From: Chryseobacterium cupriresistens
GTDB lineage: Bacteria; Bacteroidota; Bacteroidia; Flavobacteriales; Weeksellaceae
Direction: 5' to 3'
DNA length: 64,000 nt
Assembly: GCF_046614675.1 (NCBI RefSeq)
Contig: NZ_JBKKJT010000003.1
Location: forward strand, 434,001 to 498,000
Positions 37,601-45,960 of the stretch are shown piece after piece (within the stretch, counting starts at the first letter, position 1; each line of letters begins with the position of its first letter). A model generated the notes under the pieces. That model was not told the origin of the DNA and did not search any database. It worked only from the letters and a program-made list of their open reading frames with translations. Made by a program: the position numbers and the translations under genes.

Positions 37601-38040
37601 GGAGAAAAACTTATTTTTCAGTATATAACTGTTTTGAGTTAGCAGATATTTATCATAGATCTATTTTTAAATCTAAAGTTGATTTTATTGTAGCCTCCGA
37701 ATATAATAGAGATACAAATTATTTTTCAGATATAGCAGGAGCTTGGGTTCGTGATATCCATTCCTATTTTATTCAAGTCAATTCTTCAGATTTTGGTGAT
37801 TCCAGAATTATTCAGCCAGCAAAATCATATGAAAAGGATTTAGTTCAAGTAAAAGGAGGCTTAAATTCTGTCGTTCTAATTGATAAACTAAAAATTTCAG
37901 ATCTAAGAACTTTTCAATTTAAAGAGTACCACTTACAAAAAGACGATATTGATAAAGGTAAAACAACACTTAAACCAACACCGCCAGATTTTGATCGAGA
38001 TAATGTGAAAATTAGAATGAAAAACAAAGATTTTAAATGA
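34675..38040 (+). CDS. Reverse transcriptase-nitrilase fusion (DRT1/UG1-like defence protein)
   Basis: 1121 residues. The reverse transcriptase (about 200-420) has 'LSLDIKDFFHSIS' carrying the first catalytic Asp, 'PLPVGLISSGLLSNYYLSELD', and the active-site box YVDD (314-317). A long helical middle follows. The C-terminal carbon-nitrogen hydrolase domain (about 855-1090) has a plausible Glu-Lys-Cys triad: Glu879 in 'LLVFPEVSIPY', Lys940 in 'RLKNHYS' and Cys986 in 'VYNCFELAD'. RT with a C-terminal nitrilase is the plan of defence-associated RT type 1. It shares a transcription unit with hsdR and is very AT-rich. Retron or group II intron origin is unlikely: no msr/msd or maturase features seen. 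Confidence 0.85.
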   Translation: MNNNNFIEYFTPSEVFLAYKKVKHFFYYDNANLLEKEKLANFEQFVFYENIYTDCKSDFIVVQNALYVHILNFVNQYFNSKSGILELSKKIRLIKLPKKLKDSKLDIITNKSNSEEKYVIERSSKFADFPVEVHILSVLWIMYSGRYLQPDIHSASFANILDFEFLNHKSEPSENLKLFKPYFVQYQLWRDTAIKKAESLLEEKRDVTILSLDIKDFFHSISLNIKDVFEKIDFNFKKISNDKIILRKIESINSIFFKIHHSYKLILEDYKNTKYEVFPLPVGLISSGLLSNYYLSELDNRIVDNLNPAFYGRYVDDLMFVFSDLNSNIDSNLNSSIISFLNKNFVEKGILNFKIENTDIKNIYFRNNRFVEYKNNINLSDLEQYISKFNISDSQLNSFLVDNIKFEVTNIDIDDYERYNQVFNYENLQIQSSKIVLHFLAHKESKAIINIFKRKLDNQRSEFRFLPDEDEISEKFDEEAFELKYNDSINKFRSISDFSENKYGASKFLAKMIFAKSYGNQEFDEDSDNQILTFFRGELAVKFYSLWEKVATYFIVSNRVDYLVQFKRNIENSIIKTEFSNEIEINKFQKDIFIEYLRVSISIPLALNPSLVRNIRNIGKDEYQFFRLCEITAFKLRASNLFRHSLMSIPACNLTNILYTKLSLLEKDFNYYDFENLGKKSKQNIERNELFHLCKKLCYLAPNYVQFHEVNILRIIDVISNFDDKKKKIEIPEFNYLYPIIDSKEIKEDKTLNVNIEHIINRIPDDSFNLYYFINYSWKAGFSTKKREKLKNKYFQISVLNSNGSIQALNIDIKGDILKDEKLNGIDKSVAIANMKVHTSDMFASIHNNANVKKDRRKLVFNLINDADRGNADLLVFPEVSIPYSWIRLLAERSHKRYMGIVAGLEHWVNKKKIVFNFLVTILPFKINHYNTSLVKLRLKNHYSHSETHLIKGYRLKIPNREGKDCFKMTYDLFHWRKTYFSVYNCFELADIYHRSIFKSKVDFIVASEYNRDTNYFSDIAGAWVRDIHSYFIQVNSSDFGDSRIIQPAKSYEKDLVQVKGGLNSVVLIDKLKISDLRTFQFKEYHLQKDDIDKGKTTLKPTPPDFDRDNVKIRMKNKDFK

Positions 38041-38129
38041 TTAAGGTGTTTTTTACAAATTGTAGATGTTAAATAAAAAATAAAAACAGAAGCCAAAGAT
38101 AATTCGCTCCCCAATCCAACAGCTAAATT

Positions 38130-38258
38130 CTGTCAAGGTCAAGCCCTCCGGATTTTCGGAAAAACTTTTTGCGTATAAAAATCTACGCAAAAACTTTTTC
38201 CAAAAAACCTTGACAGATGCCACGCTCATTTTCAAAAGGCTTTCTTTTTTTCTTTTTT
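38130..38258. repeat. Nested inverted repeat followed by a polypyrimidine tract (module A)
   Basis: Outer arms CTGTCAAGGT (38130-38139) and ACCTTGACAG (38207-38216). Inner 18-base arms (38158-38175 and 38184-38201) pair with one mismatch. A tract GGCTTTC-T7-C-T8 starts 22 bases later (38238). The same tract with an upstream inverted repeat occurs at 58344-58475. Candidate oriT, replication or terminator structure. Confidence 0.7.
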
Positions 38259-38512
38259 TTCGTTTTCTTTTAGAAATATTTTAATTGAGAAGTTTCAGTC
38301 GCAAAGAGAAGGACTAAATTTTTATTTGAAACCTAAAAAAACCTGTTCAAATTTTGGTCTTTTTACTTGCAGTTTTGAGCAAAAATTTTTAGCTTTACTA
38401 CGTAAAATTTAAATTAGGATTTTACCACTTTTTTGCCAATGTCCTATTTAGGGCCATTCACAAAGATGCTACAGCAAATGCTTATCAATAAAGCGATGAA
38501 GAAAGGGTACAA
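38259..38512. other. Intergenic stretch outside the left att repeat
   Basis: No supported gene. A 99-codon frame (38433-38732) crosses the att repeat and the integrase arm sites and is therefore not credible. Confidence 0.6.
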
Positions 38513-38529
38513 AATCCCTCACTCTCCGC
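38513..38529 (+). other. Left attachment repeat (att) of the 38.5-61.6 kb element
   Basis: AATCCCTCACTCTCCGC, identical to 61556-61572. At the right copy it is preceded by GTTCG, so it is the 3' end of a tRNA (T-loop, T-stem, acceptor; tRNA-Ser-like GGAGAGT acceptor implied). This left copy lacks the T-loop and looks like a site left by an earlier integration. The integrase starts 292 bp to its right. Confidence 0.75.
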
Positions 38530-38650
38530 ATTTAGCGAAAACGGAAGTTTTCAAAAAGCATCAAAAAATAGATAAATCCTGCAAAATCAACAATTTGCAG
38601 GATTTTTTGTTTATGGCGACTGCTGTAATTTTCAAAAATACTCCAAAAGT

Positions 38651-38713
38651 TTGTGGCAAATTTGTGGCAATTTTAAAATCCGATAAAAATTGCCACAAAA
38701 TAGAGTTCAAATT
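38651..38713. other. Integrase arm-type sites next to the left att
   Basis: Four copies of TTGTGGCAA/TTGCCACAA: two direct and two inverted, spaced within 63 bp. Two similar GTGGCAA/GTGGCAG motifs sit at 61481-61500 near the right att. This is the arrangement of arm-binding sites in tyrosine-integrase att regions. Confidence 0.7.
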
Positions 38714-38820
38714 GCCACAAAAACACCTGTAATTAATTTATAATGAACAGGTTGTAAATCTAAACATCTTGATTTGTAGAGCTTTTAGTTTGACATTTAT
38801 AACTTCAAAAATGTTGAATT

Positions 38821-40194
38821 ATGTTAGTAGAACAAAGCTATGGGCTCACTTTCTTCCTAAAGAGCTCAAAAAATGAGAAGATTCGCCACATCTATGTGCG
38901 GATAACAGTAGATGGTATCCCCAAAGAAACATCTACCAAACGAAAATGGTATCCCGACAGGTGGGATCAAAAAGAAGGCAAGGCTATAGGTACTAAAGAA
39001 GATGCCAAAACGCTCAATCTTTTCCTTGAATCTTTAACCACCAGGATCAATAGTTATAGAACGGAGTTAATGAATAATAATATTCCTATTACCTCTATTG
39101 ATCTTATTAATTTTGTAAACGGTAAGTATAAGCCTCACAATAAAGTTCTTGAAGAATTTCAGGAACATAATGATGAGATGGCTAAACTGGTTGTTACAAA
39201 AGAATATTCCAGAGGCACCCACGAACGTTATGTTACTGCACGATCTCACGTGGAGGAATTTATCAAGTTTAAGTACGATAAAAGTGACTTAGAATTCAGT
39301 GCGCTTAATTATGAATTTGTTAAGGATTATGACCTATACCTAAAGACCGTAAGAAATTGTTCCAATAACACATCCTTGAAATATATCAGTAATTTTAAAA
39401 AAATTGTTTTGAGGGCTGTGGCAAAAGAAATCATTGCGAAAGATCCGTTCAGGATGTTTGTGAGCAAGAAAACCAAGGTTAAAAAGAAGCCTTTAACAAA
39501 AGCAGAACTGAGAAGAATAGAAGAAAAAGAATTTAGTTCAGAACGATTAACGGCCATCCGGGATATCTTTGTATTTCAGTGTTACACTGGATTGTCCTAC
39601 ATTGATGCTTTTCAGTTAAAATGGGAAAATATTAAAGAAGCAGACGATGGAAGCATGTGGATTATGTCAAGCCGGCAAAAATCAAAATCACAGACCGATA
39701 TTCCTCTCCTTCCCAAAGCGTTGGAAATAATCGCTAAATATAAAACTGATCCATTATGCCTGAAAAGAGGAGCGGTTCTTCCGGGTCGGTCTAATCAGAA
39801 AACAAATGAATATTTAAAAGAGATCGCCGTTCTCTGCGAATTAAGCACAACGCTTAATACCCATAAAGCCCGACGTACCTTTGCCAGTACAGTTACTTTA
39901 AACAACGGTGTATCGATACATGTTGTTAAAGAGATGCTGGGACACTATTCTGTAAAACAGACGGAAGAATATGCTATTACAGAACAGGCATCAATTTCCC
40001 GTGAAATGAAAGAACTTGAATCTAAATTGAATAATAGGGACAATTTCAACAAAGACTTAGGAAAGTTCCTGGAACAGCTCGAAAAAGAATTCCACGATTT
40101 GAAGAATTCCCGGGACAATCACTCTGATATTTCTTTTGCAGATAGATGTGATTCTTTTAAAAATATGCTTGATAGGGTAAAGGCAATTGTCTAA
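38821..40194 (+). CDS. Site-specific tyrosine integrase of the mobile element
   Basis: 457 residues. N-terminal Arm-DNA-binding domain (about 1-90; 'IRHIYVRITVDGIPKETSTKRKWY'), SAM-like domain (about 105-215), catalytic domain with Arg in 'CYTGLSYIDAFQLKW' (the usual Arg position is taken by a Bacteroidota-type variant, GLSYxD), 'THKARRTFAS' (H-x-x-R) and 'MLGHYSVKQTEEYAI' (His and Tyr). A ~60-residue coiled C-terminal extension follows. It lies just inside the left att repeat, as expected for a tRNA-targeting integrative element. Confidence 0.9.
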   Translation: MLVEQSYGLTFFLKSSKNEKIRHIYVRITVDGIPKETSTKRKWYPDRWDQKEGKAIGTKEDAKTLNLFLESLTTRINSYRTELMNNNIPITSIDLINFVNGKYKPHNKVLEEFQEHNDEMAKLVVTKEYSRGTHERYVTARSHVEEFIKFKYDKSDLEFSALNYEFVKDYDLYLKTVRNCSNNTSLKYISNFKKIVLRAVAKEIIAKDPFRMFVSKKTKVKKKPLTKAELRRIEEKEFSSERLTAIRDIFVFQCYTGLSYIDAFQLKWENIKEADDGSMWIMSSRQKSKSQTDIPLLPKALEIIAKYKTDPLCLKRGAVLPGRSNQKTNEYLKEIAVLCELSTTLNTHKARRTFASTVTLNNGVSIHVVKEMLGHYSVKQTEEYAITEQASISREMKELESKLNNRDNFNKDLGKFLEQLEKEFHDLKNSRDNHSDISFADRCDSFKNMLDRVKAIV

Positions 40195-40198
40195 TGAA

Positions 40199-40239
40199 AA
40201 AAATAAGCTTCAATAAATTAAATATTGAAGCTTATTTTT
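40199..40239. terminator. Terminator after the integrase gene
   Basis: A 17-bp perfect inverted repeat (40199-40215 with 40223-40239), core AAGCTTCAATA, ending in five T. Confidence 0.85.
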
Positions 40240-40339
40240 GTGAATCAAATTTTTAATAACGAATGGTAAAACAACTAAAACCTTCAAATATTTTATAATT
40301 TTGACTAACCAAAATTTAAACCATATTAATAATCTAATT

Positions 40340-41347
40340 ATGAATAAACCCTTCTTTTTGATATCTTTCTTATTCTTTTGGACATTTTCATTTTCTCAAA
40401 GTTTTAAAAATGACAGTATAAAATTATTTATTGATAAATCTATTGAATTGATAGAGGCAAATTCAATTCATACAGAAAAACTCATAGATATTAAACGTGA
40501 ATTATATAATAAATCCCAAACTCTTAACTCAATAGATGAAGTTGCACCTTTTTATGATGAAGTTTTTAAACAGCTTAATGATTATCATGGAGGGTTAAAA
40601 TATAAAGGAAAAACATATGGATGGAATAATCCCAATGTTATAACCAATGCCTATCTAAAGGACAAAATAAAAATTAACGAAATAACATATAGTGAAGTAA
40701 TTGAAAAGGAAATTGGATATATCAGAATTACAGGAAATAATGATTTTGCTTTTAAAAAAGTAGATAGTTTAGCAAACGATATTGTATCTCATATCAATGC
40801 TGTAAATTCAAATAAAATTAAAGGATGGATTATAGATTTGAGATTAAATACGGGCGGGAATATGTATCCGATATTACTTGGTTTGAAAGAGTTGATTGGA
40901 AATAATGTAATATTCGGCGGGTTTAGAAATGCTCAAAACAAAACTACAGGAAATTGGGAAATCAAAGAAGGGAAATTGTTGATTGACGGCATTGTGCTAG
41001 ATAGACAAATAGATTTAGATTACCCTATAAAAACTGATATTCCTGTAGTTATGTTAACGAGTTGCTATACTGCTAGTGCAGGAGAAATGACAGTCATATC
41101 TTTTATAGGAAGAAATAACACATATGTTGTAGGAGAGCCAACGGCAAATTATACCACGGCAGTACAAGGCTTTGTAATAAATGAAAATGCCGGAATTAAT
41201 TTATCAACAGATTATGTTGTGGACAGAAATTTAAAGGTTTATAAATCAAACATTTTACCTGATTTTGAAGTTTTAGGTGGAGATAATTTAGAATATTTAA
41301 AAAATGACCATAAAATAATCAAAGCATTGGAATTGCTAAGAAAATAG
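40340..41347 (+). CDS. S41-family exported serine peptidase
   Basis: 335 residues from the ATG at 40340, where a clear signal peptide begins (MNKPFFLISFLFFWTFSFSQ). The S41/C-terminal-processing-peptidase core is 'GWIIDLRLNTGGNMYP' and the catalytic Ser lies in 'TSCYTASAGEMTVIS'. No PDZ domain is apparent, so it belongs to the short S41 type common in Bacteroidota. Its substrate and its reason for being on the element are unknown. Confidence 0.8.
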   Translation: MNKPFFLISFLFFWTFSFSQSFKNDSIKLFIDKSIELIEANSIHTEKLIDIKRELYNKSQTLNSIDEVAPFYDEVFKQLNDYHGGLKYKGKTYGWNNPNVITNAYLKDKIKINEITYSEVIEKEIGYIRITGNNDFAFKKVDSLANDIVSHINAVNSNKIKGWIIDLRLNTGGNMYPILLGLKELIGNNVIFGGFRNAQNKTTGNWEIKEGKLLIDGIVLDRQIDLDYPIKTDIPVVMLTSCYTASAGEMTVISFIGRNNTYVVGEPTANYTTAVQGFVINENAGINLSTDYVVDRNLKVYKSNILPDFEVLGGDNLEYLKNDHKIIKALELLRK

Positions 41348-41368
41348 CAAAATAATTGAATATATAAC

Positions 41369-41402
41369 AAAAGCCTTTCAGTAATGTTGTTGAAAGGCTT
41401 TT
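41369..41402. terminator. Bidirectional terminator after the S41 peptidase
   Basis: 12-bp perfect stem AAAAGCCTTTCA / TGAAAGGCTTTT with a 10-base loop. Confidence 0.85.
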
Positions 41403-41488
41403 ATTTCAATTGTAAAATTTGAAATATATCAAAGATCACTTTTTTAGAAATTGCCTCACTCAATAATATTGCGTCTAGTGTTTGTGAA

Positions 41489-41797
41489 TCATCCTTTCTG
41501 TTTGCGAATGATCTCTACGGTACTTCGATAATCAGGATGGTAGGATGGTACATATTTGATATAACCGAGCTTCTGTAGCTCCTTAAAATACTTATGGTAA
41601 CTGGTTATTGTCTTGATATGAGAAAGAGTCATAAGCTTGCTCCTGCTCACCCGGATAATCCATTTTTCATTTTGTTTACAGGCAAGCCTTGCGATGGAAA
41701 GCAGTAATGAAATATGCCAGACATTCAGATCATGATCATGATCTAATTCGTCCAAAAAATCGAACCATCTTTGGAGGTCATTTGCTTTCATCGTCAA
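41489..41797 (-). CDS. Small winged-helix-like protein of the HTH module (copy 2)
   Basis: 102 residues; paralogue of the gene at 26161-26487 (see there for shared motifs). Its start overlaps the stop of the upstream excisionase-type gene by 20 bases. Here the module points away from the integrase. Confidence 0.75.
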   Translation of the reverse strand: MTMKANDLQRWFDFLDELDHDHDLNVWHISLLLSIARLACKQNEKWIIRVSRSKLMTLSHIKTITSYHKYFKELQKLGYIKYVPSYHPDYRSTVEIIRKQKG

Positions 41798-42080
41798 AAA
41801 GGTGTTGAAGATCTTCTTTATTATAATAATAAGAGCCTAATACTTTCTTGTGTCGAATTTTTCCAGTGATCCGGAGATTCTGTAGAGTAGAGGCAGAAAT
41901 ATTTAGAGCTTTACGTATAGCCTTACTTCGCATCCAGCCAAATTCTTCATTTCCCTTCGCACTCTCACCTTTAAGTTTGGTGTCAATTAATGTTCCGATG
42001 TCTGAAATGATCTGAGCTCTGAGTAATTCCAGATCCTTTTTTGTGATTGTCTCCATATCTAAAAATTTTGATGTATACAA
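41778..42080 (-). CDS. Excisionase-type helix-turn-helix protein (module copy 2)
   Basis: 100 residues (start may be Met9, 42056, METITKKDLELL). HTH 'WMRSKAIRKALNISASTLQNLR' followed by 'HKKVLGSYYYNKEDLQHLFDD'. Paralogue of 25876-26136, lying in the opposite direction and 15 kb away. Inside a tRNA-site element with its own integrase, it is a good candidate for the directionality factor. Confidence 0.8.
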   Translation of the reverse strand: MYTSKFLDMETITKKDLELLRAQIISDIGTLIDTKLKGESAKGNEEFGWMRSKAIRKALNISASTLQNLRITGKIRHKKVLGSYYYNKEDLQHLFDDESK

Positions 42081-42406
42081 AATTTCTATTTAAAAGTACA
42101 TGTTCAGTCAAATTGGAATTTTGAGGTATTGTTTTTCCTTTATTTGCCTAATGTTTCAGCTTATTTCTCAGGCTCCAAATAATATTCTATCACGTAACAA
42201 ATTCCGTCATTGGCTGTAAAACCAGCTCCATACCTGAATTCATATTTCTATGTAGGTAAGCCTGTCTCTTTTAATAAAAGACACTTAGCACAAGTAATTC
42301 CTTAATCAGTGGATGAAATATTTATACTTGTTATAGATCTTGTCGATTAATATGGTAGAATTCAAACCCCGAAATCAATATTCAAAATTCAAAATCATCC
42401 CCACCC
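42081..42406. other. Intergenic region
   Basis: 326 bp with no gene, repeat or promoter that I can support. Confidence 0.5.
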
Positions 42407-43012
42407 TCATTGCCTGTCATTGATCTTTTCAATTCTCTTTTTAAGACGGTCAGCATCAATAATCGAAGTGACTGCGCTAAAGCTAAAATATGCTAATATA
42501 AAGAGCGGCGATCCTAAAATATAGATCAGCAAAACCTCTGAAAGCTTGCTGACTTCAAATTGCGAAAAATAAATAATTATTGAAAATCCAAGCATCACGA
42601 AGATAAGAGAACTAATCACAGTTGCATTTTTAAAAAGCAGTATCCGTCGGGATAGTTTTATTATAAGTGATCCATCTTCACCGAAACGTAAGTGCGGTTT
42701 TGCACTTTTGATATGGCCCCATTGATAATCTTCCCCCAGTAAATCTTTCAATTCGATATATGCTGGAATGCTTTTACAATTTGTTTTGATTCCGGTCATA
42801 ATAAAGAAAAGATTTTCCTGTACTGTTTGTTTTACAAAATTATTTTTAAAATCATCATCAATATTCTCTAACAAATGTTTTGAATCAATTAGATATTGCA
42901 TTTTTTGAAACTTCCGCTTTAAAAAAAAGTTTAAGAAAAATGGGGCAATAACTGCGGATATAATTACAGTTACAATTGATGCAATGATCTGAATAATTCC
43001 ATTAATATCCAT
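42407..43012 (-). CDS. Membrane protein of unknown function
   Basis: 201 residues with three hydrophobic segments: about 8-30 (IIASIVTVIISAVIAPFFLNF), 129-152 (ATVISSLIFVMLGFSIIIYF) and 158-185 (LLIYILGSPLFILAYFSF). A soluble loop of ~95 residues lies between the first two. No family recognised. The arrangement recalls small effectors of membrane-acting defence systems, but nothing here proves it. Confidence 0.6.
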   Translation of the reverse strand: MDINGIIQIIASIVTVIISAVIAPFFLNFFLKRKFQKMQYLIDSKHLLENIDDDFKNNFVKQTVQENLFFIMTGIKTNCKSIPAYIELKDLLGEDYQWGHIKSAKPHLRFGEDGSLIIKLSRRILLFKNATVISSLIFVMLGFSIIIYFSQFEVSKLSEVLLIYILGSPLFILAYFSFSAVTSIIDADRLKKRIEKINDRQ

Positions 43013-43384
43013 ATTATTAATATTTTTAGAGAGGAAATATAGATAATAAAAAATTAGCTTTCTAGCGTTTACTTGAATTATTTGATCGTTAATAATTTTC
43101 GCTAAGCAATTTTTAATATCTCCTCTTATAAATCAGGGATAATATCGCAAATATTCAGAAGAAAATTATTTGGGCTTATTATTTTTTACGACATCTTTCG
43201 TTAATCAAAACGATGAACACTGCAATAAGAATGCGGTTTATTTCAGAACAATGATGGATTTCATGTTTCCATTACAATACTATTTTAATATAAACCATAA
43301 GCCTCCGCCCCTTAGGTTCATGTATAAAAATATATGATGAAATGGTGATACGTATTAATATTGCGTTCAGTGGCAATTTTTGTT
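43013..43384. other. Intergenic region
   Basis: 372 bp between a membrane protein gene and the zeta toxin gene. No gene or clear signal seen. Confidence 0.5.
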
Positions 43385-44290
43385 CTACATTTTCAGTTCT
43401 ATATTACCAGAAACAGCATTAACTATTCCCAGATCCTCCCTGAAACGATCTATTTCAGCCGGATCTGCTGAGCGTTTACACATCATCTCCCATACATCAT
43501 TGCAGGATTGCATAAAATATTCCTCCAGCTTTGGATGCCAGGGACTATGAATTTCCTCATTATATATTTGAAGTACATCTGTTGGGTTGTGGCAAGCTAA
43601 TGTCAATCCTTTAAACAGACTGGAATACTCAAGTGAGATATTGCGTGAGTATATGTAGATATTATCGTATAGTGAACTGCTTGCTACATATTGTGTTGTT
43701 ATGGGGATCGCATTATAGCGGATGTCATGAGCTTGTTTTGAGACCCTCCTTCCAAGGCCAAGATTTTCAATGCTGTTTTCATAACGGATAAAAGTCCCTA
43801 ACAGACTCAGACGGGGATTCACGGCGACTAACATAATATTCGCTTCATAATCACTGTCTTTGATTTGCCTGATGGTATCATCCAGGCGTTTACCGGATGA
43901 AAAAGTTGTTTCAAGAATAAAATTCAGACGCTTAGCCTGACAGTATTCACATAAAAGATCATTCCATCTCTGGGCATATTCCGCTGTAATTTCAGGGTAG
44001 AAGGTGGGATACCTCTTTTTGAATCTCTTCGATAAGGGATGAAAATCCCTGAGATTGTCCGCATTACAGATCACAGCATTATCGCCCAGCATAGCACTTT
44101 CTTCCTTTTCGAGTTCTGTTTTTCCCGATCCGGGGGCTCCACCCAAAATAATAGCCTTTGGATATTCGGACGGTAGATAACCTGCCGTTAATTCTTCGAC
44201 AATGATGTCAAATATATCGTCAAAATCCTTTTCTGATAACCGATATCGCTCACGGAACTTTTCAAGCTGATCAATAGACCTGTTTACCAT
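43385..44290 (-). CDS. Zeta-toxin-family kinase
   Basis: 301 residues. Walker A is 'ILGGAPGSGKTELEKE' (about 50-60), the zeta Asp is in 'VICNADNLRDFHP', 'ILETTFSSGKR' is the second conserved block and 'NPRLSLLGTFIRYENS' the arginine-bearing region. Zeta toxins phosphorylate UDP-N-acetylglucosamine or other sugar nucleotides and poison wall synthesis. The preceding gene overlaps its start by 20 bases and should be the antitoxin. Confidence 0.85.
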   Translation of the reverse strand: MVNRSIDQLEKFRERYRLSEKDFDDIFDIIVEELTAGYLPSEYPKAIILGGAPGSGKTELEKEESAMLGDNAVICNADNLRDFHPLSKRFKKRYPTFYPEITAEYAQRWNDLLCEYCQAKRLNFILETTFSSGKRLDDTIRQIKDSDYEANIMLVAVNPRLSLLGTFIRYENSIENLGLGRRVSKQAHDIRYNAIPITTQYVASSSLYDNIYIYSRNISLEYSSLFKGLTLACHNPTDVLQIYNEEIHSPWHPKLEEYFMQSCNDVWEMMCKRSADPAEIDRFREDLGIVNAVSGNIELKM

Positions 44291-44660
44291 TGTTGATTTC
44301 CTCTAACAGCGGGGCATAAGTATCAATAATATTTCTCATGCGACCGACATCCCTAAAATTATCCGAATTTCTGTTGATCTTCCTTATCTCTTCTGAAAAC
44401 TCTTTTAAGTTTTCGATTCTTTTTAACTTAGGATTCTTCTTCCTGAGTTCTAAAAAACGTTCCCTTCCTGCATAGGCAATCAGTTCATTAAGTATGGAAT
44501 TCATGCTTTCTGTAAGAACATACCAGTCAAGGGGATTTTGAAGCACATTGAAATTGATATTTTGATGGTTTAAATAAGTTTCAATCAGTACCCATTCCCT
44601 ATAATCCAGCACAACAGAAACCGGATTGCCTTCTTGGTCTTTTATGATCTCCTTTTCCAT
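44271..44660 (-). CDS. Putative antitoxin of the zeta-like toxin
   Basis: 129 residues, helical and charged; the first 45 residues ('IIKDQEGNPVSVVLDYREWVLIE') resemble a PHD/RelB-type beta-hairpin DNA-binding start, and the rest could wrap the kinase. It overlaps the toxin start by 20 bases. This pairing of a PHD-like N-terminus with a zeta toxin differs from the classical epsilon antitoxin; assignment by position. Confidence 0.6.
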   Translation of the reverse strand: MEKEIIKDQEGNPVSVVLDYREWVLIETYLNHQNINFNVLQNPLDWYVLTESMNSILNELIAYAGRERFLELRKKNPKLKRIENLKEFSEEIRKINRNSDNFRDVGRMRNIIDTYAPLLEEINNGKQVY

Positions 44661-44691
44661 AAATTTATCATCATTTGAGCCTATTTATCAA

Positions 44692-45009
44692 CTATATCCA
44701 GTGGTAGGGTTTATCCTTGCGGTTCAGATAACAGTACATTTCTTCCTTCTTAAGTTCAGGAAAGAATCTAAGAGCATCTTCTATTGCATAATTGGGAAGA
44801 AAGAAGATCTCATCCTTTAATGCTTTTAAAACCTTTTCACGACCGTAAAAACGGACGATCTCGTCAACTTCTTTTTGCCCCCCTCTTTCGATAATACGGG
44901 TGATAACTGCAACATACATTTTTTGCCAGTCCACTTTATCTATATCCGTATCCCAGAAATATTTGTGATGAAGATTGGGCTTATGAGCATTTTTTACCAT
45001 ATTTTTCAT
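44692..45009 (-). CDS. DUF6922-like protein, antitoxin candidate for the adjacent AbiEii gene
   Basis: 105 residues, 'KYFWDTDIDKVDWQKMYVAVITRIIERGG' and 'VDEIVRFYGREKVLKALKDEIFFLPNYAIEDALRFF', typical of DUF6922 proteins paired with nucleotidyltransferase (AbiEii) toxins in Bacteroidota. It normally precedes the toxin gene in expression; here it lies downstream on the minus strand of the interrupted toxin frame. Confidence 0.65.
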   Translation of the reverse strand: MKNMVKNAHKPNLHHKYFWDTDIDKVDWQKMYVAVITRIIERGGQKEVDEIVRFYGREKVLKALKDEIFFLPNYAIEDALRFFPELKKEEMYCYLNRKDKPYHWI

Positions 45010-45047
45010 ACTGTAAATATACTGAATTTCATTAGTTTACGCAATAA

Positions 45048-45749
45048 TTATCGGCGAAAACCTCTACCTTTTTTTGGCGGTTTCTTTCCATTTTCCTGTT
45101 TAAAATTTATCTCAAATTTCATTTCAGGATTAACAGTTGCTTTTTTCAAACGCTCTGACATTCTTGGCCAATTGTTCTCTTTTTCTTTCATCATTGAAAC
45201 ATCAAAAGCCTTATCAAAATCAATATTGCCAAAAAAGGAAAGTGCATAAGCAGCTAAAAAATCATGACCGTCATATTTTTTCTCATATGCCTGAAGATAG
45301 TCCTTAAGAGGTTTCTCTTCCAGAAGAAAATACATATCCACAAAATCTTTTAACCTTTTTCCACTCTGAAAAATGGCATGGAGTTTCATCGCACCAATAT
45401 CCTCATTAGAGATCATTCAAATACCTTCGTACATTTCTACAGGATTTAATAAAGGATATTTGTGGGTAACGATATCAACCTTTATATCATTAATATGGGT
45501 AAGTACAGTATTGCTAAAAAGTCTGCTTTCCGTAATGATTGCATCATACTTTTGATTCAGGTAATAAAGCATCTCCTGTGAATCAAAATCTTTTGTGGTG
45601 AATAAATCTATATCTACTGATTTTCGATGTCCTATTTTTAGGGATAATGCAGTCCCTCCGACTAAGATGAAGTCTTTGAGTTTTTCATCTTTCATCAGCT
45701 TTTGGAGTAGCTCCCACATTTCATTGCTGACAGTTTCTTTGTATAACAT
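45048..45749 (-). pseudogene. AbiEii-family nucleotidyltransferase toxin, interrupted by one in-frame TGA
   Basis: Two pieces in the same frame: 45749-45417 (110 codons; 'FILVGGTALSLKIGHRKSVDIDLFT' is the GG-T-LS and D-x-D nucleotidyltransferase core) and 45416-45048 (122 codons; 'ISNEDIGAMKLHAIFQSGKRLKDFVDMYFLL'). A TGA at 45419-45417 splits them; a single C-to-T change from CGA would do it. Either the toxin is inactivated or the ATG right after the stop gives a separate C-terminal protein. The companion DUF6922 gene is intact. Confidence 0.8.
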
Positions 45750-45960
45750 AACGGATCATTTTTTTTGCAAATTATTGCTGTAAATGATCCGTTATGTTAA
45801 AGTGGTATACAAGGGCTTCTTTTGGCTTTTATTGTCCTATTTGTATTTTATAGATGAGTTTGACAGTAACCTGCAGCCATATAAATAATGGCTTATTTTT
45901 TATCTATTTAATATAACATAGCGACTTCGGAGCGTGTTTTAAGTCCCACAGGGCAAGTTG

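Noticed and set aside
34675..38040. Retron or group II intron reverse transcriptase
   Set aside because: No msr/msd-like RNA or maturase/X domain is evident, and the nitrilase fusion fits DRT1.
38433..38732. A 99-residue protein gene
   Set aside because: The frame spans the att repeat and integrase arm sites, its product has no recognisable features, and its composition follows the DNA repeats.
40370..40395. Target of the sequence after element copy 2 (shared TTCTTTTGGACA)
   Set aside because: The 12-base match falls in the signal-peptide codons of the S41 peptidase gene, not in a promoter, and is likely chance.
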